This document shows, piece by piece, positions 8,835 to 18,014 of a stretch of DNA of 64,000 bases. Positions within the stretch are counted from its first letter, which is position 1, and every line of letters starts with the position of its first letter. The position numbers were made by a program, and so were the translations under genes. The notes beneath the pieces were generated by a model, which saw only the letters and a list, made by a program, of their open reading frames with translations, ran no database searches and was not told where the DNA came from. Source of the DNA: JANSYA01 sp965243385 (GTDB lineage: Bacteria > Spirochaetota > Leptospiria > Leptospirales > Leptonemataceae); the NCBI GenBank assembly GCA_965243385.1, contig CBDEUV010000002.1:1984001-2048000 (forward strand), given 5' to 3'.

Positions 8835-9942
8835 ACGAATGATCGATCGCATTGTACTCTGGCTCATCGCGAAAGGATTTCCGTGGCTCGTAGTGCTCGG
8901 AGCCAGGCGCTCGCATATGTCGCACAACAGCGGCGTCGCGGGGCGCGGAAAGCTGCGCATCGTCGAGAATCCCGAATTCCCGGCGCACGATTTTTTTCAG
9001 CCGGGACGCGAGTTCACGATTCGGGTGCGGCATGCGGCGGTCGGTTGGTACGACGACGCGATGTTGATCGTGCGCAGCATGTCCGTAAAATTCGCGGATA
9101 CGAATTATAAGAGCCCCTTCGATCTCGAAATGAACACCGGGCGCATCACCTTCTTCTGGAACGCCTATTCGTTTTTGAAATTCGTTTCGGTACGCGAAGC
9201 GGACCGCGGCGACGATTACTTAAAGTACTATCAAAGATATCATCGCGGACTGCTGGGTGCGCGCTCGGGCCTGCGTCGACTGCCGGATTCGGTCGAATCG
9301 CTCTATTATTACAGCCAGACCCCCTATATCTGGGTGTCGTCGGACGGAACGCGCTACTACGTAAAATTTCGCGGCATTCCCGGCGACCGCCGTCCGGAAA
9401 GCGGCATGCCGGACCCGCGCGATATCTCCACTCCCGAAGCGCTGCACGACCAGCGGGTTCTCGCCGGCGGCGAGCCGCCGTCAATGACCTATAGCAAGGA
9501 CGAATTCCGGGAACGATGCAAAAACGGAGACGGCCTGCGCTATATTCTTCAAATCCAGTTGCATCGTATTCAGGCCGGCGAAGACGACGCGCAAATTCTG
9601 AACTCCAACTACGAATGGGACGAGGCCGAGCATCCCTGGATGGATCTGGCCAATATTCACGCGACCGAGGCCTTCGATTACGCCGAAAGCAATAACCACT
9701 ATTTCTGGGTCGGACACATCCCGCGCGGTATTCAGATTCCGCCGGCGAAATCGATACACGATCCGAACTCGCTGCTCTATATGCGCAAGCGGGTGTGGCC
9801 GGCCTTTTATATGCGCTGGCTCTTAACAAAAATCTTCGGTCTGCCCCCGGAGATCCGCGCTGAATTTCGCAACCTGCGAAAGGATTTGAACGATCCCGAA
9901 TTCGCTTTGATGCCGGATCAGCTGGCCGAACAGAAAAAATAG
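8827..9942 (+). CDS. catalase-related haem protein, allene oxide synthase-like
   Basis: The 371-residue sequence matches, from memory, the N-terminal catalase-like allene oxide synthase domain of the coral AOS-lipoxygenase fusion. Shared stretches include FPAHDFFQPGREF, RVRHA, SVKFAD, MNTG, FFWN, LYYYSQ, GIPGD, LQIQ and HPWMDLA. Distal-side residues can be placed: His33 preceded by Ser32 (Thr-His in coral AOS), and Asn103 in EMNTG. On the proximal side, the Arg-x3-Tyr haem-ligand motif appears as Arg320-Lys-Arg-Val-Trp324; the nearest Tyr is Tyr328. Such proteins rearrange fatty acid hydroperoxides and are too short to be classical catalases (about 480 or more residues). The start overlaps the kinase gene by 8 bases, which suggests translational coupling, and the lipoxygenase that could supply its substrate lies in the same operon. 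The substrate is inferred. Confidence 0.85.
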   Translation: MFKRMIDRIVLWLIAKGFPWLVVLGARRSHMSHNSGVAGRGKLRIVENPEFPAHDFFQPGREFTIRVRHAAVGWYDDAMLIVRSMSVKFADTNYKSPFDLEMNTGRITFFWNAYSFLKFVSVREADRGDDYLKYYQRYHRGLLGARSGLRRLPDSVESLYYYSQTPYIWVSSDGTRYYVKFRGIPGDRRPESGMPDPRDISTPEALHDQRVLAGGEPPSMTYSKDEFRERCKNGDGLRYILQIQLHRIQAGEDDAQILNSNYEWDEAEHPWMDLANIHATEAFDYAESNNHYFWVGHIPRGIQIPPAKSIHDPNSLLYMRKRVWPAFYMRWLLTKIFGLPPEIRAEFRNLRKDLNDPEFALMPDQLAEQKK

Positions 9943-10020
9943 TAAGTGTTTCCGGCTAATTGTTATTAGTGATATTTTATATTCTTGACCCCGAATAACG
10001 CCGCCGGTACATTCCCCGCC

Positions 10021-11178
10021 ATGGGGCGCAAAATCCTCGTTGTAGACGACGAACTCGACGTCGAGGCCATGATACAGCAACGTTTCAGGGCTGAAATCAA
10101 GCAGGGCAGGTACGATTTCGTCTTCGCCCGCGACGGCGTAGAGGCTCTGGAAAGATTTCGCGAATTGGACGAGGCGCCTGTGGTCGTTACGGATATTCGC
10201 ATGCCGCGAATGGACGGACTGACTCTACTCGCGGAAATCGCGCGCATCGATCCGATCCAGCGCGTCGTGATCGTATCCGCCTACGGCGATATGAACAATA
10301 TTCGCGCCGCCATGAACAGCGGCGCCCTGGACTTCTTAACGAAGCCCATGGATTTCGAAGATTTTCAAAGCACCGTCGATCGCGCGAGCGCGCACATCGC
10401 CGCTCAAGAAGAAAGCCACAAACGCCACGCGGAACTCGCGGGATTGAAACACGAGCTGGAACTCGCCCGTAAGATTCAGGAATCGATTCTGCCGGCCCGC
10501 ATGCCGGAAATCGAGGGCCTGAATCTGTATTCGTTTTACGAGCCCATGTCGGCGGTGGGCGGCGATTTCTACGGATTCTATCGAGACGATCGGCACGTCG
10601 GCGTTCTGGTGGCCGACGTCGTCGGACATGGCGTCCCCGCGGCGATGATCGCTTCGATGGTCCGCGTCGCGTTCAATCTGCAAAAACACCACGCCCACGA
10701 CGCGGTCGAGGTACTGCTGGGAATGGAGCGGGTCTTAAACGAATCCGGTATGATCGCGACCAATTTCGTAACTGCCTGCTACGCCTTTATCGATCTGGAG
10801 CAGGGCCGCCTGCAAACGACCAACGCCGGGCATCCGCCGCTTTTAGTCCAGCGTCGCGGCGGCGAAACTCTGAGCCTGCGGCCCGGGGGCAGCATCCTGG
10901 GTTTTCTCGAAGCCGGCGGAATCGAGCGCGCGGAGATCGATATCCAGGCAGGGGATCGTATCTTCGCTTTTACCGACGGCCTCTTCGAATGCGGCTACGG
11001 CGCAAACACTTTCGGCCAGGAACGCCTCGTCGAAGCCTTCCGCGAAGGCGCGACGCAGACCCCCGCGGCCTTTATGCAATCGCTGATCTCCAGACTCAGC
11101 GACTGGAATCAGCTGCACGGCGAAGGCGACGGCTTCGACGACGACCTGACAGCGGTCATCGTCGACGTTGAGCGCTGA
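10021..11178 (+). CDS. response regulator with PP2C/SpoIIE-type phosphatase output
   Basis: The N-terminal receiver (about 1-120) has the acidic pair near Asp9-Asp10, phospho-acceptor Asp58 in VVTDIRMPRMDG and Lys108 in FLTKP. A short coiled coil (about 125-155) leads into a PP2C-type phosphatase domain with SAVGGDF at 178-183, VADVVGHGVPAAM, FTDGLFE and a final DDDLTAVIV, all metal-binding motifs of the RsbU/SpoIIE group. Such proteins dephosphorylate anti-sigma-factor antagonists. The histidine kinase two genes upstream has no receiver and is the obvious partner. I start at ATG 10021 because the receiver begins there; an in-frame TTG at 9985 would add 12 unconserved residues. The gap to the catalase-related gene is 78 bases, so co-transcription is likely but not certain. 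Confidence 0.9.
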   Translation: MGRKILVVDDELDVEAMIQQRFRAEIKQGRYDFVFARDGVEALERFRELDEAPVVVTDIRMPRMDGLTLLAEIARIDPIQRVVIVSAYGDMNNIRAAMNSGALDFLTKPMDFEDFQSTVDRASAHIAAQEESHKRHAELAGLKHELELARKIQESILPARMPEIEGLNLYSFYEPMSAVGGDFYGFYRDDRHVGVLVADVVGHGVPAAMIASMVRVAFNLQKHHAHDAVEVLLGMERVLNESGMIATNFVTACYAFIDLEQGRLQTTNAGHPPLLVQRRGGETLSLRPGGSILGFLEAGGIERAEIDIQAGDRIFAFTDGLFECGYGANTFGQERLVEAFREGATQTPAAFMQSLISRLSDWNQLHGEGDGFDDDLTAVIVDVER

Positions 11179-11233
11179 AGGAATTCGAGGCGCCGCCGGA
11201 ACGATTCGACGGCGCGCCGTTAGATTTCGCGAG

Positions 11234-11734
11234 TTACATTTCGAATTCAGTTTCAAACGAATAGGCTTCGCTTCGCCATATAAATTCTATGCGCGCTGTG
11301 TATTCACCCGCGCCGCTCATCTTGAAATCCAGACCGTGATGATGCATACCCCCGCCGGTCAGAACGGCGCCCGCATCGCTGGTTTTCGCGCCGTCGGGTC
11401 CGATTACGGTGATCGCCTGCATCTGCGCGTCCTGAATCACCGCGGACTGTTCCAGATCCATGAGCGTGACGCTCAGATGGTGATCTGTGCCGGGAGCGTG
11501 TTGGTGGTCGATGCCCATCTGTTTCGTCATTTTCGCGTGGCTGTCGGCGGTCATCACGTCGAAGGCGACCTGTACACCGTCCTGTTTCACCACCTCCGTG
11601 ATATTCTGCATGTGGTGTTCGTGTCCCGCGCCGCCGTCCGATTGAGCGGCGCTTTCTTCGCTTCCGCCGCCGCACAGGCTCAGAAATGCGAAGCTCATAG
11701 CCGCGAGGGTCGCGATTTGAATCGGTTTTTTCAT
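11234..11734 (-). CDS. His-rich putative lipoprotein, metal binding, end of the cus operon
   Basis: This exported protein of 166 residues has a Lys-start signal sequence and a relaxed lipobox (FLSLC, then GGG), acceptable for spirochaetes though Leu at -1 is unusual elsewhere. The mature part carries HEHHM, DHQH, DHH and MHHH clusters together with several Met residues, suited to Cu(I)/Ag(I) or other soft metal binding, followed by a probable beta-sandwich. It lies 38 bases after cusA on the same strand and may do the job of the periplasmic chaperone CusF, which is otherwise absent. Start 11734 is preferred because GGAG sits 6 bases upstream; two in-frame ATGs lie just before it. The metal role is inferred from composition and context. 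Confidence 0.75.
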   Translation of the reverse strand: MKKPIQIATLAAMSFAFLSLCGGGSEESAAQSDGGAGHEHHMQNITEVVKQDGVQVAFDVMTADSHAKMTKQMGIDHQHAPGTDHHLSVTLMDLEQSAVIQDAQMQAITVIGPDGAKTSDAGAVLTGGGMHHHGLDFKMSGAGEYTARIEFIWRSEAYSFETEFEM

Positions 11735-11772
11735 TTTCATCTCCATAAGATTCGAGTTCGTTTTAATCATCA

Positions 11773-14700
11773 CTACGACAAATCGCCGTCGTCCGCCGTT
11801 TTGTCGTGAAAGGGTCCGGCCCTTCCGCTTCGCAGGCGGCGCTGCTGCAGCCATTCGTACACCAGCGGAATGATTACTAATGTCAGAATCGTTGACGTTA
11901 GCAAGCCGCCGATCATCGGCGTGGCCAGGCGTTTCATAACGCGCGATCCCGCCTCCGTCGCCCACAAGAGCGGCATCAGCCCCATCAGGGTGGTCATTAC
12001 CGTCATGATCTTCGGCCGCACCCGATCGACCGCGCCTTCAATCACGGCGGCCCGCACATCGGCGGGGGAATTCAGGCGGCCTTCGCGTTTGTAGCGGCCG
12101 ATGACTTCGTCCAGATACAGGAGCATGACGATGCCGGTCTCCGCGGCGAGGCCCGCCAGGGCGATAAATCCGACGTCGGTGGCGACGGAGCGATTGTATC
12201 CGAAAAGATACATCAGCCAGACGCCGCCCGTAACCGCGAAAACCAGCGACGCCATGATGATCGTCGTCTCGGTCAAATTTCGAAAGTGCAGATACAGGAG
12301 CAGTAGTACCAGAAAGACCGTAATGACACCCGCAAGCGTCAGCCTCCGGGCCGCCTCCTGTAAATATTCATACTGGCCGCTCCACAAAATCGTCACCCCA
12401 TCCGGCACGCGCAGCTCCCGCGCCGCGATCTTGCGGTCCAGAAATTCGCGCGCTTCGGCCACGTACGACGCGACGTCCGCGTCCGGCTCCAGGTCCACAT
12501 AGATCCAGGCGGTCTTGCGCGCGTTTTCGGTTTTGATCGCGGGCGGGCCGTCGACGATGCGCAGCGTCGCGACCTGCGATATCGGTATGCTCGCGCCCCG
12601 CGGCGTGGATACCCAGATGTCGTCGAGTTTATCGATGCTGTCTCGATATTCGCGCGGATAACGCACGTTCAGCGGATAACGCGCGAGCCCTTCGACGGTT
12701 TCGGTCACCCGCATGCCGCCGACCGCGGTCATGATTGTATCCTGGATGTCGCCGATCGTCAGCCCATAGCGCGCCGCCTCCGTGCGATTGATATCGTACT
12801 CCACGTATTTGCCGCCGGTGACCCGCTCCGAAACGATGGACGCGGTGCCCGGAAAATCGCGCAGCGTCGCCTCGATGTCCGCGCCGAAACGCGAAAGTTT
12901 TTCCAGATCGTCGCCCAGCAACTTAATACCGACCGGCGTCTTGATCCCCGTCGAAAGCATGTCGATGCGCGTACGAATGGGATAGGTCCAGGCGTTGGTC
13001 ACACCCGGGAAACGAATGGCGTCGTTTAATTCGGCGATTAATTTTTCAATAGTCATGCCCGAACGCCATTGGGAGCGGTCTTTCAGCATGATATGCGTTT
13101 CGATCATGGTCAGCGGCGCCGGGTCCGTCGCCGTTTGCGCGCGGCCGATCTTTCCGAGGACATTTTCGACCTCGGGAAATTCTTTGATGATCGCGTCGGT
13201 GCGCTGCAATAATTCGCGGGCCTTCGTGATCGAAAGCCCCGGCAGAGTCGTCGGCATATACAGGAGATCGCCTTCGTTTAACGGCGGCATAAACTCGCCG
13301 CCGATGGGGCGCAGTAAATAGCCGCCGCCCGGTTTCGGAACGCCTTTGAGCGGAATCAGAGTGATCAAAAGCAGCGCCAGCGCCGCCAGTACGACCGGCC
13401 TCTTATTCGAAAGCGTGAATTCGATTACGGGTCGGTAGCCGCGAATGAGCGCCCGCGAAACGGGATTGTCCTTTTCTCCGCGAATTCCGCCCCGTACGAA
13501 CCAGCTCATCAACACGGGTATGACCGTCACGGCGACGAGGGCCGCGAAAGCCATGGCGAAGGTCTTCGTCAACGCGAGCGGGGTAAACAAACGCCCGGAC
13601 TGGCCCGTCAGGACCAGCACCGGTAAAAACGAAACCGTGATAATCAAGAGCGAATAAAACAGCGCCGGGCCGACTTCGACCGCCGCACGCCGCACGATTT
13701 CAATATGCGGAGTCTCAGCGGTATTCAGGCCGTTCAGGGCGTTTTCGCGTTCGAGATGTTTGTGCAAATTCTCGACCATCACGATCGCCGCATCGACCAT
13801 CACTCCGACGGCGACGGCGATCCCCCCCAGACTCATGATATTCGCGTTGATATCGAGCAGGTACATGAGAAAGAGCGACGCAAGCACGCCGATGGGCAGG
13901 GTTACGATGGCCACGAGCGCCGAACGCGCGTGCAGCAAAAACATAATCGTAACCAGCGCGACGACCAGCATCTCTTCGCCCAGCTTCCAGCTGATATTGC
14001 GAACGGCGGCGTGAATCAGTTCCGAACGGTCATAGGCGGTGGTAATCTCGACGCCTTCCGGCAGAGTGCTTTCCAATTCGGCGAGTCGTCGCTTAACCCG
14101 TTCAATCACTTCTAAGGCGTTTTCGCCGAAGCGCATAACGACGATACCGGCCACGGTTTCCCCTTCGCCGTTCCAGTCCGCAAGTCCGCGGCGTATGTCC
14201 GGGCCGATCTGAACGTTTGCGACGTCGCCGATCGTAATCGGATTGCCGTCGCTGTTTACTTTCAAGACGACTTCTTCGATGTCGCGAACGGACTCGATAT
14301 AGCCCAGACCGCGCACCATAAATTCGGTTTCGCCCATTTCGATCAGCCGGCCGCCGGTGTCGGTGTTGCTGCGGGCGAGTTGCGAACGCAGCTGGCGCAG
14401 ACTGACGCCGTGCAGCAGCAGCTTCGTCGGCTGGACCTCCACCTGATATTGTTTGACGAAGCCGCCCAGGGACGCCACCTCCGCGACTCCTTTGATGCTC
14501 GATAATTCGTAACGCAGCGTCCAGTCCTGCAGCGATCGGAGCTCCTGGAGATTGCGGCGGCCGGTGGGATCGCTGAGCGTGTAGATATAGACCCAGCCCA
14601 CGCCGGTCGCATCCGGACCGAGCTGGGGCTTGACTCCGTCCGGCAAACGTCCCGCCGCGAAATTCAAATATTCGAGCACGCGACTGCGCGCCCAGTATAG

Positions 14701-15006
14701 ATCGGTGCCGTCTTCGAAGATCACATAGACGAGCGAAAAACCGAAGAAGGAATAGCCGCGCACGGTACTCGCATGCGGCACCGCGAGCATGGCCGAAGTC
14801 ATAGGATAGGTCACCTGATCTTCGACGACCTGCGGCGCCTGCCCGGGGTACTCGGTCAGTACGATCACCTGCACATCCGAAAGATCGGGAATCGCGTCGA
14901 TCGGAATATTGCGCACGGCGAAAATGCCCGCGAAGATCGTGGCCAGGCCGAAGAGCACGACGAGAAAGCGATTCTTCAGCGACGCTTCGATAAGTGCGGC
15001 GATCAA
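11773..15006 (-). CDS. cusA: CusA-type copper/silver RND efflux pump
   Basis: The inner-membrane proton-driven pump of a tripartite metal exporter, 1077 residues, the normal family length. The N-terminus carries the first membrane helix followed by AIPDLSDVQVIVLTEYPGQ, and the TM4 region has VGVMVDAAIVMVENLHKH with the proton-relay Asp. The three methionines that bind Cu(I)/Ag(I) in CusA can be placed in LLYMPTTLPG, APLTMIET and RIDMLSTGIK, which separates it from Zn/Co/Cd pumps. It overlaps cusB by 4 bases. The paralogue at 24350-27487 has CzcA-type motifs instead. Confidence 0.95.
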   Translation of the reverse strand: MIAALIEASLKNRFLVVLFGLATIFAGIFAVRNIPIDAIPDLSDVQVIVLTEYPGQAPQVVEDQVTYPMTSAMLAVPHASTVRGYSFFGFSLVYVIFEDGTDLYWARSRVLEYLNFAAGRLPDGVKPQLGPDATGVGWVYIYTLSDPTGRRNLQELRSLQDWTLRYELSSIKGVAEVASLGGFVKQYQVEVQPTKLLLHGVSLRQLRSQLARSNTDTGGRLIEMGETEFMVRGLGYIESVRDIEEVVLKVNSDGNPITIGDVANVQIGPDIRRGLADWNGEGETVAGIVVMRFGENALEVIERVKRRLAELESTLPEGVEITTAYDRSELIHAAVRNISWKLGEEMLVVALVTIMFLLHARSALVAIVTLPIGVLASLFLMYLLDINANIMSLGGIAVAVGVMVDAAIVMVENLHKHLERENALNGLNTAETPHIEIVRRAAVEVGPALFYSLLIITVSFLPVLVLTGQSGRLFTPLALTKTFAMAFAALVAVTVIPVLMSWFVRGGIRGEKDNPVSRALIRGYRPVIEFTLSNKRPVVLAALALLLITLIPLKGVPKPGGGYLLRPIGGEFMPPLNEGDLLYMPTTLPGLSITKARELLQRTDAIIKEFPEVENVLGKIGRAQTATDPAPLTMIETHIMLKDRSQWRSGMTIEKLIAELNDAIRFPGVTNAWTYPIRTRIDMLSTGIKTPVGIKLLGDDLEKLSRFGADIEATLRDFPGTASIVSERVTGGKYVEYDINRTEAARYGLTIGDIQDTIMTAVGGMRVTETVEGLARYPLNVRYPREYRDSIDKLDDIWVSTPRGASIPISQVATLRIVDGPPAIKTENARKTAWIYVDLEPDADVASYVAEAREFLDRKIAARELRVPDGVTILWSGQYEYLQEAARRLTLAGVITVFLVLLLLYLHFRNLTETTIIMASLVFAVTGGVWLMYLFGYNRSVATDVGFIALAGLAAETGIVMLLYLDEVIGRYKREGRLNSPADVRAAVIEGAVDRVRPKIMTVMTTLMGLMPLLWATEAGSRVMKRLATPMIGGLLTSTILTLVIIPLVYEWLQQRRLRSGRAGPFHDKTADDGDLS

Positions 15007-16409
15007 TGTTCATGCCCTCCCGCGCCTGCGCCTGGACCGCGCATCTTGCGCACGACTTCCTGCAGACGCGACTCGGAGTCGAGCAGGAACTGTCCGGACA
15101 CGACGACCGCTTCGTTTTGCGAAAGCCCCTGCAATACCTGAACGCCTTCGTCGCCGGCGGCGACTCCGGTCTGTACTTCGCGGGCTTCGAAAGAACCATT
15201 ACCGTGATACACGAAAACTACTTCGCGGGTGCCCGAACGAATTACAGCCGAAAGCGGCACAACGAGATGTTCGCCGCTCAGTTCGCGATTCAGAACGATC
15301 GTGGCGTACATGCCGGGCTTGAGCTTGAAACCTGGATTGCGAAACGAGACGCGAATCTTCAGGTCTCGCGATTCCATATCCATAAACGGAAATACGAAAC
15401 TCACGCGACCGGCGAAGCTTTCGCCCGGCAGCTGCGGGATTTCCATTTTCGCCGGCATACCCTGCGCGACAAATGGGATATCCTTTTCCGGAATATGCAC
15501 GTACGTCCAGACGGTCGCCAGATCGACGACCTTAAAGAGATCCGTGCCCGCCTTTACGAAGGCGCCTTCCGTAACTTTCTTTTCAACGACGACTCCCGAG
15601 TACGGCGAATAGATCGTGAGCAGCCGCTGCGCCTTACCCCGACTCTCGATGCGCTTGATCTGAGCGTTCGATATATTCCAGTTGCGCAGACGACTGCGCG
15701 CCGATTCCAACAGACGGGCGATTTCTTGTTTCGCGGCTTCGCTTTCGAGAGTTTGCGCGCGCCGATAGAGCTGCAGATATTCTTCCTGAGTCGACACCAG
15801 CTCCGGACTGTAGATCGACGCGACGGCCTGGCCTTTGCGCAGAGGCTGGCCGGTGAAGCGCGCGTGTAGTTTTTCGACCCAACCGTCGACACGGCTGTTG
15901 AGAATCACTTCGGCGGATTCATTGTAGTCAACGTGCCCGATGGCGCGAATCTCCCGGGCGATTTTCTTTTTACGCACGATATCGGTCACCACTCCCATCT
16001 TCTGAATCTGCGTCGCGTCCACGCGAATCAATAGCCGCTGGTCCTGGACCTGCTGCGCGTCATCGCGGGCTTTCCCCGCGTCGGCCGCTGCCGGGGCGTC
16101 CGCGTCAAATCCCGCGACGTGCCCGGCATGATTGTCATGATTCGTATGGCTCGCATCTGGAGCGTGATCCGAATGATCGTGCAGCGGCGTCAGATCCATG
16201 CCGCAGATCGGACAGGAGCCCGGGCCGTCCCGGATGATATGCGGGTGCATGGAACAGGTGTAGAGAGTCTGATTCGCTTTGACCCCGATCTCGTTTTTTG
16301 CAGCGGGGTCGAGGTAAGTATAGACTCCGTATCCGCCGAGCGCGAGAGCGAGCGCAAGGCCCCCGTAGCTCAGCCGCCTGTACAGGCGTTTGCGATTGAA
16401 ATCATTCAT
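15003..16409 (-). CDS. cusB: CusB-type membrane fusion protein with heavy-metal-binding domain
   Basis: The periplasmic adaptor that links CusA to the outer-membrane channel, 468 residues. A single membrane anchor at about 13-31 is followed by a heavy-metal-binding domain at about 49-76 with YTCSMHP and CPICGMDL, then a His-rich linker at 77-97 that could hand metal to the pump. The rest is the lipoyl / alpha-hairpin / beta-barrel adaptor body: the GYVEKLHARFTGQPLRKGQ-like segment, the hairpin near 210-260 and YSPYSGVVVEKKV. The start overlaps the cusC stop and the stop overlaps the cusA start, each by 4 bases, so the three genes are translationally coupled. Confidence 0.93.
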   Translation of the reverse strand: MNDFNRKRLYRRLSYGGLALALALGGYGVYTYLDPAAKNEIGVKANQTLYTCSMHPHIIRDGPGSCPICGMDLTPLHDHSDHAPDASHTNHDNHAGHVAGFDADAPAAADAGKARDDAQQVQDQRLLIRVDATQIQKMGVVTDIVRKKKIAREIRAIGHVDYNESAEVILNSRVDGWVEKLHARFTGQPLRKGQAVASIYSPELVSTQEEYLQLYRRAQTLESEAAKQEIARLLESARSRLRNWNISNAQIKRIESRGKAQRLLTIYSPYSGVVVEKKVTEGAFVKAGTDLFKVVDLATVWTYVHIPEKDIPFVAQGMPAKMEIPQLPGESFAGRVSFVFPFMDMESRDLKIRVSFRNPGFKLKPGMYATIVLNRELSGEHLVVPLSAVIRSGTREVVFVYHGNGSFEAREVQTGVAAGDEGVQVLQGLSQNEAVVVSGQFLLDSESRLQEVVRKMRGPGAGAGGHEH

Positions 16410-17806
16410 GAAGATTCTCCCGGCTTGTTTTCTGACTGAGGCGTGTGATCCGGTAAGATCACGTTGAGGATGAACGCCATGAGCAGAATTTGTTTATCAC
16501 GATCGACGCGCAGGCGAATGCGTTCCGCTTCCAGACTATAGAGCAGATCCCAACTGCTCAAAAAGGTGTCGAAATCCGCGCGTCCGTTTTCATACGCCAG
16601 CCGCGCGGAGTCGGCCGACTGCGAGGCCTGCGGAATCAACGACTCCGTATAAAGCTTCAGCCGTTCGTCGATCACGCGGGCTTCGATGCGCGCCGCATCG
16701 AATAGCGAACGCTCGCGCTGGATAATATTCCGCTGCGAGAAACGCGCTGATGTTTGCAGTTCTTCGCGGGCTTCGACGTTACTGTGATTGCTGAGAGCCG
16801 ACCAGAGCGGCACCCGCATCTTGAAGCCGAAGCTCATGAAATCTTCGCCCTGCGCGGGATCGTTCGCGATATCGGCTCGCCTGCGATACGAGGCGAAAAG
16901 CTCGAAGTCCGGCAGGTACTGCATACGCGCCAGGTGCTTTTCTTTTTCCTGGCGATCGATTTCCAGGCCGGCCAGCGCAGCGCTCAGAGAGCGCTCGCCA
17001 ACGCGCGTCGCGCCATCGGGGCGGCTGTCGATCCATTCGCGCAGACCGCGCACGTACCGCGGCAGCGCTTCGCTTTGCGCGAACACCGGCGAGAGGCGCG
17101 CCCTGAGCGCGTCGCCGGCCGTCGTTTCCGCGTCGCCTTCGAGATAATAAAGCAATCGGCGCGAACGAGTCTCGAGCGACGCTTCGAGCTCACGCACGCG
17201 ATCCTGAAAAACAGCGTAGTTTACGCCGGCCTTGCTGACGTCACTCAGGTCCCCTTTCCCGACCGCGTACCGCGCGTTCGCGACTTCCGCTACGAGCTGA
17301 ATCCGTTCGCTGAATCCGCGGGCCAGCTCGTGGGTCTGCTTCGCCGAGCGCGTCTCCAATAAGGTATCCAGAAATTCGCGCGCGAGCTGATTCTTTTCGA
17401 TGGCGAGCCGCAGGCGGCTGGCGTTCGCGTCGACGTCCGCGATCTTCGATTCGAGAGACAGGCGTCCCGGAAAAGGAATCGGCTGCGAAACGGAAATTTC
17501 GACGCCGGTCATGGGAGTCTGGTCGTCGATCAGGCGCAGATCTTTTTTATACGGGTAATTCGACCAGGCCACGCCGAAGCCGGGGTCCGGGTAACGACTC
17601 GAGCTGTAATTCGCGGCGGCCAATCGCGACGCAAGCTCGCCGGCTCGTTCGAGAACCCGCGGATGGCGGGCGCTGATTTCGAGTAAGGTTTCGCGCAGGC
17701 TTTCGCGCGGCGCGTCGTCGCGAGCGAAGACTGACGACGGAGCGACCGCACACATCACCGCCAGACAGGACAGGGCCGCCCGGCATCGATAATATTTCAG
17801 ATACAT
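16406..17806 (-). CDS. cusC: CusC-type TolC-family outer membrane efflux protein
   Basis: Outer-membrane channel subunit, 466 residues. The N-terminus has a signal peptide (hydrophobic stretch LSCLAVMCAVAPSSVFA). The body consists of two long helical repeats typical of the outer membrane efflux family, with GFGVAWSNYPY and VEISVSQPIPFPGRLSLESK in the first half and GFKMRVPLWSALSNHSNVEA in the second. It is the first gene of the tightly overlapping cusCBA set; 208 bases separate it from the small exported protein upstream. Confidence 0.9.
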   Translation of the reverse strand: MYLKYYRCRAALSCLAVMCAVAPSSVFARDDAPRESLRETLLEISARHPRVLERAGELASRLAAANYSSSRYPDPGFGVAWSNYPYKKDLRLIDDQTPMTGVEISVSQPIPFPGRLSLESKIADVDANASRLRLAIEKNQLAREFLDTLLETRSAKQTHELARGFSERIQLVAEVANARYAVGKGDLSDVSKAGVNYAVFQDRVRELEASLETRSRRLLYYLEGDAETTAGDALRARLSPVFAQSEALPRYVRGLREWIDSRPDGATRVGERSLSAALAGLEIDRQEKEKHLARMQYLPDFELFASYRRRADIANDPAQGEDFMSFGFKMRVPLWSALSNHSNVEAREELQTSARFSQRNIIQRERSLFDAARIEARVIDERLKLYTESLIPQASQSADSARLAYENGRADFDTFLSSWDLLYSLEAERIRLRVDRDKQILLMAFILNVILPDHTPQSENKPGESS

Positions 17807-18014
17807 TTCCTCTACCGTATGCTGTTATAAACGACGCCCACGAGCCCTTTCGTTCGAAGTGGGAAGTGGCGAGTCGCGGAACGCCTTCGCAGATCATGCG
17901 CAAGGCGAAGTGGAGGCTTTGCGAAGAGGGAAACGCTTCGCGCGTGATCAAAAACACGCGCAGCCCTTTCGACCGCTCGCAAGGCCCGAAACAATCGCGG
18001 ATTTTGAGGGGAAT

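Noticed and set aside
8827..9942. Classical catalase
   Set aside because: Too short (371 residues), the proximal motif differs, and its segments match the allene oxide synthase-like branch better.
13705..14115. Plus-strand frame of 136 codons opposite cusA
   Set aside because: Antisense to a conserved pump segment; the His/Arg-rich translation is typical of complementary-strand reading of GC-rich genes.
14102..15199. Long minus-strand frame (365 codons) inside cusA/cusB
   Set aside because: It is an out-of-frame shadow of cusA and cusB: very rich in Arg, Ser and Cys, with no domain, and it runs across the boundary of two well-supported genes.
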